Assembly: GCA_046728075.1 (NCBI GenBank)
Contig: JBKPDV010000075.1
Span: forward strand, 1 to 12,004
Direction of reading: 5' to 3'
Source of the DNA: JBKPDV01 sp046728075
Lineage (GTDB): Bacteria > Acidobacteriota > Thermoanaerobaculia > UBA5066 > Gp7-AA6
DNA length: 12,004 nucleotides
Part shown: piece after piece, positions 6,490-12,004 of the stretch
How positions within the stretch are numbered: the first letter of the stretch is position 1
Layout: the number at the start of each line of letters is the position of its first letter
Notes under the pieces: generated by a model
What the model was told of the DNA's origin: nothing
Seen by the model: the letters and a program-made list of their open reading frames with translations, nothing else
Database searches by the model: none
Position numbers and translations under genes: made by a program

Positions 6490-7482
6490 ATGAAGAGCAT
6501 GGTCCTCGATCACCCGGCGAAGGCCGAGGAGCGCCCTCTCGGCTTGCGGGAGGGGAAAGAGCCGTCGCCCGGAGAAGGGGAAGTCGCGATCGCCGTCGAA
6601 GCTTGCGGTGTCTGCCGGACGGATCTTCACATCCTGGAAGGAGAAGTTGCGGCGAAGCTCCCCATCGTGCCGGGACACCAGGCGGCGGGAAAGGTTGTGG
6701 CGGCGGGCTCCGGAGTCGAGCAATTCCAGGCGGGAGACCGGGTCGGCGTGGGCTGGATCGCCTCCACGTGCGGCGTCTGCCGTTTCTGCCGCTCGGAGCG
6801 CGAGAACCTCTGCGAGAAGGCGACGTTCACGGGGCGAGACCGCGACGGCGGCTACGCGGAGCGGATCGTGGCCGACGCGAAATGGGTCTATCGCCTTCCG
6901 GAGGATTTCTCGGCGGTTGAAGCCGCGCCGCTGCTGTGCGCGGGCATCATCGGCTACCGTTCGCTGCACCTCTCGGGAATTCGGTCCGGCGAAGCGCTCG
7001 GTCTGTTCGGCTTCGGTGCGTCCGCGCATCTGGCCATCCAGGTCGCCGTGCACTGGAAGTGCCGCGTCTACGTCTTCACCCGCGAGGAACACCACCGGCG
7101 ACTCGCCCGGGAGATGGGGGCGGCCTGGGCAGGCGATACGCACGACGACCCCGGGCTGCCTCTGGACGCTGCCGTGACGTTCGCGCCGGCGGGAGAGATC
7201 GTGATCGCGGCCCTGTCCCGGCTCGACCGCGGAGGAGCCGTCGCGATCAACGCCATCCACATGAGCGATATCCCGACTTTCCAGTACGAGAAGCTTTACG
7301 GAGAACGGCGGCTGCGCAGCGTCATGAACTACACGCGGCGCGACGCGGCGGAGTTTCTGGAGCTCGCCGGGCGTATCCCTATCCGAGCCGAAACACGGAT
7401 CTACCCGCTGCCCGAGGCCAACGAGGCGCTGATCGCCGTCAAACGCGGCCAGATCCGCGGCGCGGCGGTCCTCCGAATCTGA
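6490..7482 (+). CDS. Zinc-dependent alcohol dehydrogenase (MDR superfamily)
   Basis: A 330-residue medium-chain dehydrogenase/reductase that would interconvert alcohols and aldehydes with NAD(P)(H) in the cytoplasm. Catalytic zinc ligands are Cys42 (ACGVCRTDLH), His63 (VPGHQAAGKV) and Cys150 (APLLCAGIIGYRSL). The structural zinc cysteines are Cys94, Cys97, Cys100 and Cys108 (TCGVCRFCRSERENLC). The Rossmann nucleotide-binding motif is LFGFGASAHLAIQVA (172-186), the form usual in the cinnamyl-alcohol-dehydrogenase-like (CAD2) branch. All key residues are present and the length is normal. Start chosen from the GGAGGAG Shine-Dalgarno. The gene is divergent from the Mpo1-like gene and convergent with the anti-sigma gene, whose stop is only 12 bases away, so it is probably monocistronic. 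The physiological substrate is unknown; a link to fatty aldehydes via the Mpo1-like neighbour is speculation. Confidence 0.92.
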   Translation: MKSMVLDHPAKAEERPLGLREGKEPSPGEGEVAIAVEACGVCRTDLHILEGEVAAKLPIVPGHQAAGKVVAAGSGVEQFQAGDRVGVGWIASTCGVCRFCRSERENLCEKATFTGRDRDGGYAERIVADAKWVYRLPEDFSAVEAAPLLCAGIIGYRSLHLSGIRSGEALGLFGFGASAHLAIQVAVHWKCRVYVFTREEHHRRLAREMGAAWAGDTHDDPGLPLDAAVTFAPAGEIVIAALSRLDRGGAVAINAIHMSDIPTFQYEKLYGERRLRSVMNYTRRDAAEFLELAGRIPIRAETRIYPLPEANEALIAVKRGQIRGAAVLRI

Positions 7483-7493
7483 CTCGACCCCGC

Positions 7494-8636
7494 TTACTCG
7501 ACCGAGACTCGAAGACGCCGGGGCCGGTCGCCCGGAACGAAGCGAAGACTCCGCAGTGCCTCGGAGTCCTTGTCGGCCTTTTCCTGCCAGGCCTGGACCT
7601 GAGCGCGCTCCTCCTCCCGGGCGGCCGTCTTTTTTTGCAGGCCCTTCTGGATCGGTTGAACCTCTCTCACGCGACCGCTCGCCTCGACCACGAGCACGAA
7701 CTCCCGCCCGCGCAGATCCACCGGAAGGTCGATCTGCGCCGCGTTCAAGAGGGTCGGAACCGAGCCCCAGTCGTCACCCGCGAGGATCTTCAGACTTGGC
7801 CGGGCGGCCGCAGAGTCGGCGACGCCGTCGAGAGCGTACGCTCCTTCGCCGCCGGCCTTCTCCCCGACGCGTCCTTGCGCTGCCGCTGCCGCGGGAGCCC
7901 TCGGCGCGGATTGCTGTCTCGCCGCCCCGCTCTGCGCCTCGAATTTCGACTCGCTCGGCTTGGCCGCGTTCATTCGATTGTCGGCGTCCTGGCGCGACGC
8001 CTCGTTGTCCTGCAGCTTGTCCTTGGCGCGCGCGTTTCCGCCGGCGAGCTTCTCGTCGGCGGAAGAGGATTTCAGCGTCTCGGAGCTCGTGGACCCGCGG
8101 GAGGCCGGTTTGTTTTCCAGCGCCCCTTCTCTGGCCGGCTCAGGCGCCCTCGCGGAAGACTGTGGAGGCGCGGCCGGAGGAGCCGGAGCGGACGCCGGCT
8201 CCTTCGCGTTTCCGGCGACCGAGCGATCGCGCTCCATCGTGACGGGGATCGGCGCGCTCTCGCTCGCGAGCCGCCGTTGCGCCGCCTCGCGGCGGACGAC
8301 AACGGTCGACCCGATAAGAACCGCGAGAAGCGCCGCGGCGAACGCGCCGGCCCAGCGCAGGTCGATACCAAAGGACACTCCGAAGGAGCTGCGCCGGCGG
8401 TTCCCGGCCTGCAGCTTGCGCAGGATCCTCGCGGAAAGGTCGGGCGCCGCGGGCCGCGGACGGCTCGAGCGAAAGAGCGCGAGAGCGGACTCGAACTCGG
8501 AGGCGGCGCGGCGGCATTCGGCGCAATGCGCGCGATGCGATTCGAACTGGGCCCGTTCGGCCGCGGTCAGCTCCCCGTCGAGGAGGCGCGACAGAAACTC
8601 CGACGAACGGCCAGGGTGTGGTGCGAGAGAGCTCAT
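7494..8636 (-). CDS. Transmembrane zinc-finger anti-sigma factor with a TonB-like C-terminal domain
   Basis: A 380-residue protein encoded directly after the ECF sigma gene with a 4-base ATGA overlap, the classic sigma/anti-sigma pairing. Residues 15-75 form an anti-sigma (zf-HC2/ZAS) domain with the HxxxCxxC motif His34-Cys38-Cys41 (HRAHCAEC). A single membrane helix spans about 93-113 (WAGAFAAALLAVLIGSTVVV). A long, low-complexity Ala/Pro/Ser/charged linker runs from about 115 to 280. The last 100 residues fold again: LLNAAQIDLPVDLRGREFVLVVEASGRVREVQPI and LRSLRFVPGDRPRRLRVSVE resemble the beta strands of TonB-C-type domains (inferred, not a firm call). It would hold the sigma factor at the inner membrane, with the C-terminal domain sensing a periplasmic signal. 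An A-AAA-AAG heptamer occurs at 7636-7629. Confidence 0.88.
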   Translation of the reverse strand: MSSLAPHPGRSSEFLSRLLDGELTAAERAQFESHRAHCAECRRAASEFESALALFRSSRPRPAAPDLSARILRKLQAGNRRRSSFGVSFGIDLRWAGAFAAALLAVLIGSTVVVRREAAQRRLASESAPIPVTMERDRSVAGNAKEPASAPAPPAAPPQSSARAPEPAREGALENKPASRGSTSSETLKSSSADEKLAGGNARAKDKLQDNEASRQDADNRMNAAKPSESKFEAQSGAARQQSAPRAPAAAAAQGRVGEKAGGEGAYALDGVADSAAARPSLKILAGDDWGSVPTLLNAAQIDLPVDLRGREFVLVVEASGRVREVQPIQKGLQKKTAAREEERAQVQAWQEKADKDSEALRSLRFVPGDRPRRLRVSVE

Positions 8637-9289
8637 GAGGTCATCTTTCCGGAACGCATCCACGGGAGAAGGATTGCCTTGAGCTGTCCCCGCCCCCGCG
8701 CGATTCTCGATTTCACCGTGCCGACGGGGATCTCGAGCGACAGCGCGATCTCCTCGTAGCTCCATTCTTCCAGATCTCTCAGGACGACCGGCATGCGGAA
8801 TTCCGCGGGCAGGAGCTTCAGCGCCTCGGCCACGAACCGGCGAGACTCTCCCGCTCGAGCGTCCTCTTCCGGACTCGCCGCGCTGCCCCGGGGCTCGGGG
8901 GAGCTCTCCTCGTCCCGGCTTCCCGCAAAAATCCGCCGGAAGCGGGAAAGGGACCGGTATCGGTTCTTCACGGCGTTGTCCGCGATCGAGGCGAGCCAGG
9001 CGCGCGGAGGAGCCTCTTGCCGAAACGCGCCCAGGCCTCGATACGCTTTCAGGAAGACATCCTGGGTCAGATCGTCCGCGTCCTGTTCCCCGACGGCTCG
9101 CGCCATCCACCGGTGCACTGTCTCGGCGTGCCGGCGAACGAACTCCGAGAACGCGGTCTCCTCTCCCTCCTTCGCGAGCGCCATGAGCTGCTCGTCGGAG
9201 GCGTCCGCGAGACTGGCGGGGGACCGCTGCGGATCGTCGAGCGACACGACGGATCTATTCTCAGCGATGGCGGTCGGGATCAGGTGCAT
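8633..9289 (-). CDS. RNA polymerase ECF-type sigma-70 factor
   Basis: A 218-residue group IV sigma factor. Region 2 (about 45-115) contains FSEFVRRHAETVHRWMAR, the core-binding/-10-recognition segment DADDLTQDVFLKAYRGLGAFR, and WLASIADNAVKNRYR. Region 4 (about 155-205) is a helix-turn-helix: LLPAEFRMPVVLRDLEEWSYEEIALSLEIPVGTVKSRIARGR, for -35 binding. Between them is an acidic, Ser/Pro-rich linker (120-150). ATG 9289 overlaps the upstream exported-protein gene by 29 bases. GTG 9247, just after that gene's stop, is an alternative; neither has a good Shine-Dalgarno, so translational coupling is likely. The stop overlaps the anti-sigma ATG by 4 bases. It should direct transcription from GGAAC-type promoters, and a matching site lies at the head of this operon, suggesting autoregulation. 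Confidence 0.93.
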   Translation of the reverse strand: MHLIPTAIAENRSVVSLDDPQRSPASLADASDEQLMALAKEGEETAFSEFVRRHAETVHRWMARAVGEQDADDLTQDVFLKAYRGLGAFRQEAPPRAWLASIADNAVKNRYRSLSRFRRIFAGSRDEESSPEPRGSAASPEEDARAGESRRFVAEALKLLPAEFRMPVVLRDLEEWSYEEIALSLEIPVGTVKSRIARGRGQLKAILLPWMRSGKMTS

Positions 9290-10172
9290 ATTCCCGGGAA
9301 AAGCCGGTCGCGTGCTCGCGGCTCGAAAGGTCGTCGCCACCTCGAGACAGCACACCCAGGCGAACCAGCTCGCGCCGGAATTCGTAGCGCAGAGCGATCC
9401 GAGCCGCTGGCGTGGGGTCTTCCTCGAAACGCACCCACTGGACCGGGTTGCTCGTGCGCTCGCCGATTCCGGTGGCGGCGTAGCCGTCCTTTTCCTCGTA
9501 CCGATCGGGGCGGATACCCCCGTCGGCAGGCGGCGCCGGTGTCTGCGCGCTTCGAGCATCGCTCGTGGGCTCGGGGCTCGACTGGGAGCGTCCCCGTGCC
9601 GCCTCATCGCGGGTGGCCGGCGCGTTCTGCGGCGTGCCGCCTTCTGCGGCGCCCGCCCGTCCCTTAACCTGTCCATCCCACTCTTTGTCGCGGGGCGACT
9701 CGAGAGCGATGGGAGGTGCTCGGTGGCGGCCGCGAAAAAAGACGGCCTCGATCGTGCCGACGTTGGACGTATCGCCGAGCCACTTCGCGTAGGAGCGGGC
9801 CGTCTCCGTGAAGAAGAATCGGCGTGCGGTGTCACCGGAGACTTGCCAGCCGGGAATGTCCAGCGTCTGCCAGGGATCCAGGACCCACTTGGTCGCGGAC
9901 CGTTCCCCGGTGCGCTTGGCATCGACGACGTTGCGGCCGTCGACCGAGATCGCAACGGCGACCCGCTCGGCCGTCGGATTGGAGACGCTCAAGGTGAAGG
10001 GGCGGCCGCGCAGGGCTTCGACGTAAGTGCGGCCCTGCCAGGGATATTCGGAGACTCGATATCCGTCCACGAGCACGGAAATTTCGAATCCGCGCGACTC
10101 CGCCGCGAATGCCGGAAGGGCCGGAAAGACTGCGAGGAGAGCCCAGAGAGTGACCGTCGCGATACGGCGCAT
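9261..10172 (-). CDS. Exported protein of unknown function, first gene of the sigma-factor operon
   Basis: A 303-residue protein. ATG 10172 is preceded by AGGAGGG at a 6-base spacing, which favours it over an earlier in-frame start at 10199. A clear signal peptide is present (MRRIATVTLWALLAVFPALPAFA). The mature N-terminal part (about 25-140) looks like a compact beta-rich domain with FEISVLVDGYRVSEYPWQG, RPFTLSVSNPTAERVAVAISVDGRNVVDAK, DPWQTLDIPGWQVS and TARRFFFTETARSYAKWLGD. I do not recognise it as a named family, though the wording recalls conserved secreted proteins of unknown function. A Pro/Ala/Ser/Glu-rich linker (about 150-230) leads to a short conserved-looking tail (VQWVRFEEDPTPAARIALRYEFRRELVRLGVL). 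Its overlap with the sigma gene suggests a role in the same envelope signalling pathway, as sensor, target or ligand. That role is inferred from position only. Confidence 0.8.
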   Translation of the reverse strand: MRRIATVTLWALLAVFPALPAFAAESRGFEISVLVDGYRVSEYPWQGRTYVEALRGRPFTLSVSNPTAERVAVAISVDGRNVVDAKRTGERSATKWVLDPWQTLDIPGWQVSGDTARRFFFTETARSYAKWLGDTSNVGTIEAVFFRGRHRAPPIALESPRDKEWDGQVKGRAGAAEGGTPQNAPATRDEAARGRSQSSPEPTSDARSAQTPAPPADGGIRPDRYEEKDGYAATGIGERTSNPVQWVRFEEDPTPAARIALRYEFRRELVRLGVLSRGGDDLSSREHATGFSREYAPDPDRHR

Positions 10173-10194
10173 GATGATCCCTCCTGCAGGAAGG

Positions 10195-10219
10195 GACACC
10201 GCAGCCGCCGGGAGGTTCC
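10195..10219 (-). promoter_or_regulatory. Candidate ECF-sigma promoter (GGAAC-N16-TGTC) of the sigma operon
   Basis: On the - strand GGAAC (10219-10215) is followed after 16 bases by TGTC (10198-10195), matching the common ECF consensus GGAAC-N16/17-(C/T)GTC. A start of transcription about 7 bases downstream would leave a short leader with AGGAGGG (10185-10179) before ATG 10172. This is the arrangement expected for self-activation of an ECF operon. It is a motif match only. Confidence 0.5.
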
Positions 10220-10240
10220 GCGGGCAGGACTTGGGTGGGA

Positions 10241-10284
10241 GGACGTAGGTGGTAGGGGGGGCCTACGTCCGACGTCCTACGTCC
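10241..10284. repeat. CCTACGT heptamer repeats and hairpin between ndh and the sigma operon
   Basis: CCTACGT units occur at a 7-base period from 10262 (CCTACGT, CCGACGT, CCTACGT, then CCTAAGG). GGACGTAGG at 10241-10249 is the exact inverse of CCTACGTCC at 10262-10270 and again at 10276-10284. A 9-bp hairpin with a 12- or 26-base loop is therefore possible, with a G7 run (10255-10261) in the loop. It lies between the promoter of the sigma operon and the stop of ndh on the same strand. Confidence 0.7.
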
Positions 10285-10293
10285 TAAGGCCTT

Positions 10294-11577
10294 TTAGCCC
10301 TTGGACCTCGTCTCGATCGGCCCCGTGATCAGCCTGGCTCCGCGCTGCCAGGTCAAGTACGACCAGGCCCATTCGAACATCACGAGGACGCGGTTTCGAA
10401 AGCCGATGAGAAAGAGGATGTGGACGAAGCACCAGAAGAGCCACGCCGGAAATCCGCTCAAACGAACGCGTCCCAGATCGGCAATCGCGGCTGCGCGCCC
10501 GAGGACCGCGAGGTTGCCGGGATCGCGGTAGTGAAAGGGAAGCATCGGTTCGCCGTGGATTGCGCGACGGATGTTCTCAGCGGCGTGTCGGCCGGCCTGG
10601 ATCGCGACCTGGGCCACACCGGGCAGCGGCTTTCCCGATTGGTGCAGGAAGGCGGCCTGGTCTCCGATCACGAAGATCTCGGGATGGCCCGGGATCGTGA
10701 GATCCGGCTCCGCGAGGACGCGGCCCGCGCGATCGAGTGGAGCGGCGAGAGAACGGGTCAGGGGAGACGCGGCGACCCCGGCGCACCAGAGAATTGTTGC
10801 CGCCATCAGAGGGGCCCCGGCGATCTCGACGGAATCCGGCGCGATGGCCGTCACGGGAGAGCTCTCACGAATCTCGACGCCGAGGCGCCGGAGGGATTCC
10901 GCGGCGCGGCTGGAGAGCTCCTCGGGGAAGGTCGGCAGGATGCGCGGGCCGGCCTCGAGCAGCAGAATGCGCGCCTCTCGAGGGTCGATCGACCGAAAGT
11001 CCGAGACCAGAACGTGGCGCGAGATTTCCGCTATCGCTCCGGCCAGCTCCGCTCCAGTCGGTCCGCCTCCAACCAGAACAAATGTCAGGAGGGCGCGCCG
11101 CCTCTCCACATCCGTCTCCCTCTCGGCCCTCTCGAACGCGAGGAGGATCCGCCGGCGAATCTCGATCGCGTCCTCCAGGCTCTTCAACCCGGGCGCGAAG
11201 GCTTCCCATTCATCGTGCCCGAAGTAGGAGTGGCGAGCTCCGGTCGCGACGATCAGGTAGTCGTAGTCGAGCGAGCCTTCATCCAGGATGACGCGGCGCG
11301 CCTCGGGCTCGACCTGGAGCACGTCCGCCAGGAGGACCTCCGCATTGGCTTGATGCCGGAGGATGGACCGGATCGGATACGCGATGTCGCCCGGGGACAG
11401 GGCGGCCGTCGCGACCTGATAGAGCAGAGGCTGGAAGAGGTGGTAGTTGCGCCGGTCGACTACGGTGACGCGCACGGGCGCCCGAGCCAGAGCCCGCGCA
11501 GCCGTGAGGCCGCCGAAGCCGGCGCCGACGATGACGACGTGGGGAGACTGAGCCAGCCGGAATCCTCCCGCTGTCAT
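10294..11577 (-). CDS. ndh: Type II NADH:quinone oxidoreductase (NDH-2), FAD-dependent
   Basis: A non-proton-pumping NADH dehydrogenase that passes electrons from NADH to membrane quinone. Motifs, numbered from ATG 11577: FAD-binding VVIVGAGFGGLTAAR (14-28); ATGARHSYFGHDEW (111-124) after the second FAD segment; NADH-binding Rossmann VLVGGGPTGAELAG (167-180); second FAD contact IFVIGDQAAF (301-310); and the quinone-site AQVAIQAGRHAAENI (322-336). The hydrophobic C-terminus (377-410, LFWCFVHILFLIGFRNRVLVM) is the membrane anchor. Length is 427 residues, normal for the family. Start: ATG 11577 lies inside an inverted-repeat element and has no Shine-Dalgarno. CTG 11556, with GGGAGGA 6 bases upstream, gives (M)AQSPHVVIVGAGFGG, which matches the usual family N-terminus better. 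The ATG coordinate is kept as the outer limit. There is no close same-strand partner, so it is probably transcribed alone. Confidence 0.92.
   Translation of the reverse strand: MTAGGFRLAQSPHVVIVGAGFGGLTAARALARAPVRVTVVDRRNYHLFQPLLYQVATAALSPGDIAYPIRSILRHQANAEVLLADVLQVEPEARRVILDEGSLDYDYLIVATGARHSYFGHDEWEAFAPGLKSLEDAIEIRRRILLAFERAERETDVERRRALLTFVLVGGGPTGAELAGAIAEISRHVLVSDFRSIDPREARILLLEAGPRILPTFPEELSSRAAESLRRLGVEIRESSPVTAIAPDSVEIAGAPLMAATILWCAGVAASPLTRSLAAPLDRAGRVLAEPDLTIPGHPEIFVIGDQAAFLHQSGKPLPGVAQVAIQAGRHAAENIRRAIHGEPMLPFHYRDPGNLAVLGRAAAIADLGRVRLSGFPAWLFWCFVHILFLIGFRNRVLVMFEWAWSYLTWQRGARLITGPIETRSKG
11563..11569 (-). promoter_or_regulatory. Shine-Dalgarno pointing to a CTG start for ndh
   Basis: On the - strand GGGAGGA is followed by TTCCGG and then CTG (11556-11554). 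The only upstream alternative, ATG 11577, has CGCTCCTCGGA in front of it, which is not a ribosome binding site. Confidence 0.5.
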
Positions 11578-11678
11578 TCCGAGGAGCGAAGCGACGAGGA
11601 ATCTACTCCGTTCGGCTCAAATGCGGCAACGTGGCTCGGCTCAGACGAGGGCAGATCCCTCGCTGCGCTCGGGATGAC
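11573..11678. repeat. Inverted-repeat intergenic element (GTCATTCCGAG ... CTCGGGATGAC)
   Basis: The left end (11573-11604) starts GTCATTCCGAG and ends GAGGAATCT. The right end (11653-11678) starts AGATCCCTC and ends CTCGGGATGAC. The right arm in reverse complement aligns with the left over nearly its whole length, with a few changes and small insertions. The enclosed core is 48 bases. Elements with these ends (GTCATTCCGAGCG-AGCGAGGAATCT) are widespread as intergenic palindromic repeats in many bacteria (established knowledge, recalled). Its left tip contains the annotated ATG of ndh. Confidence 0.8.
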
Positions 11679-11706
11679 CGATCGCGCGACATCGCGTGAT
11701 CGGTCA
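11675..11706. terminator. 32-base near-perfect hairpin spanning the M16 gene stop codon
   Basis: Arms 11675-11689 and 11692-11706 (15 bases each, loop CA) are reverse complements except for one position, which can form a G-U pair. The TGA stop of the M16 peptidase gene (11706-11704) is the outermost triplet. No T-tract follows on the - strand, so this is not a textbook rho-independent terminator. It could still stop transcription or protect the 3' end. Confidence 0.55.
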
Positions 11707-12004
11707 CTTCGCGAACACCTCGTCCACCGGCGTGATCTTCACTTTGTCCGCCGGAATGCTCAGCTTGAGGGCCCCTATGACCTTGTCCTCGTCGAGCAGC
11801 TCTTTGGGCTTCTCACCGTCGTACTTGATGGGAGAGAACTCGTCGGAGACGAGGCGTTTCTTCAAGTCCTCCGCGTCCTTCGTCACGATGACCACCGTCA
11901 GATCCTTGGCCGAAAGATGCTTGCGAATGGCGGCGTTGACGTCCTCGCGCGTGAGCCTGGCAAGCTTCTCGCGCATGGTGGAAGCGAAATCGCCGATCCC
12001 GTAC
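11704..12004 (-). CDS. M16 family (pitrilysin-type) peptidase, C-terminal fragment
   Basis: The frame is open to the window edge, so the gene starts outside it; the internal ATG at 11976 is not the start. About 99 residues are visible, beginning YGIGDFASTMREKLARLTREDVNAAIRKHL. That arrangement is typical of the last domain of M16B zinc peptidases and their non-catalytic partner subunits (xLTxxDVNxAIxKHL, then a beta strand such as LTVVIVTKDAEDLKKRL). The end, VKITPVDEVFAK, is also family-like. The HxxEH zinc motif would be far upstream, so it cannot be told whether this is the catalytic or the inactive subunit. Probably periplasmic and active on peptides. Its stop codon lies inside a strong hairpin. 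Confidence 0.8.
   Translation of the reverse strand, partial: YGIGDFASTMREKLARLTREDVNAAIRKHLSAKDLTVVIVTKDAEDLKKRLVSDEFSPIKYDGEKPKELLDEDKVIGALKLSIPADKVKITPVDEVFAK

Noticed and set aside
7483..7493. Looked for a bidirectional terminator between the convergent alcohol dehydrogenase and anti-sigma genes.
   Set aside because: The gap is only 11 bases and no stable hairpin with a T-tract is visible around it.
6936..8759. A 607-codon + strand frame running from the alcohol dehydrogenase into the region antisense to the anti-sigma factor.
   Set aside because: Out of frame with the dehydrogenase and antisense to the anti-sigma gene; composition is that of a shadow frame.
8637..9110. Extension of the anti-sigma frame upstream of ATG 8636.
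   Set aside because: It would overlap the sigma-factor coding region for hundreds of bases. The zf-HC2 domain begins right after ATG 8636, which overlaps the sigma stop by 4 bases.
8793..10328. A 511-codon open frame on the + strand opposite the sigma factor and exported-protein genes.
   Set aside because: It is antisense to two well-supported genes, has Arg/Ser/Ala-rich composition and no motifs. Long antisense frames are expected in GC-rich DNA.
11573..11706. Considered an insertion sequence between ndh and the M16 gene.
   Set aside because: Only 106 bases between inverted ends and no transposase frame; better described as a non-coding palindromic repeat plus a hairpin.

Overview
The window is GC-rich (roughly 65% by eye), and every gene in it looks bacterial and chromosomal. 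The gene mix suggests an environmental Gram-negative lineage, for example Acidobacteriota/Thermoanaerobaculia-like, but this is a weak inference and no marker gene settles it. It includes S9, P1 and M16 peptidases, a type II NADH dehydrogenase, and an ECF sigma/zinc-finger anti-sigma pair. There are no rRNA or tRNA genes, no transposase, no phage genes and no CRISPR array. No gene-free stretch exceeds about 130 bases.

Layout. Bases 1-2857 (+ strand): the 3' end of an S9 (prolyl-oligopeptidase type) peptidase; an overlapping exported P1/DmpA-type self-processing aminopeptidase; and a secreted, cysteine-rich alpha/beta hydrolase resembling PHB-depolymerase/LpqC esterases. Bases 2897-6410 (- strand, transcribed from 6410 downward): a Mpo1-like (DUF962) membrane protein, a rhomboid intramembrane serine protease, a fused substrate-binding/permease protein of the polar amino acid ABC family, and its ATPase. 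The last three are joined by two identical 4-base GTGA stop/start overlaps. Bases 6490-7482 (+): a zinc-dependent alcohol dehydrogenase, divergent from the Mpo1-like gene. Bases 7494-10172 (- strand): an exported protein of unknown function, an ECF sigma factor and its membrane anti-sigma factor, all overlapping, with a candidate ECF promoter (GGAAC-N16-TGTC) just upstream. Bases 10294-11577 (-): type II NADH dehydrogenase. Bases 11704-12004 (-): the C-terminus of an M16 peptidase.

How the genes work together. The left end and the M16 fragment on the right point to a peptide-degrading lifestyle, which fits an amino acid ABC importer. The sigma/anti-sigma/exported-protein trio is a self-contained envelope-signalling module whose sensed signal is unknown. 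NDH-2 feeds electrons from NADH to quinone.

The most unusual content is non-coding. Short-period (7-8 base) repeat arrays sit at three places. One is an inverted TCAATGAA array that supplies the stop codon of the Mpo1-like gene and ends 4-5 bases before the rhomboid start. One is a G-quadruplex-capable octamer array encoding the signal-peptide/linker region of the ABC binding protein. One is a CCTACGT array with a hairpin between ndh and the sigma operon. An inverted-repeat element (GTCATTCCGAG...CTCGGGATGAC) and an almost perfect 32-base hairpin lie between ndh and the M16 gene. Two genes (Mpo1-like and ndh) appear to use CTG start codons, each with a well-placed Shine-Dalgarno sequence. I see no clearly new enzymatic system. 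The regulatory trio and the repeat/junction architecture are the parts worth a second look.
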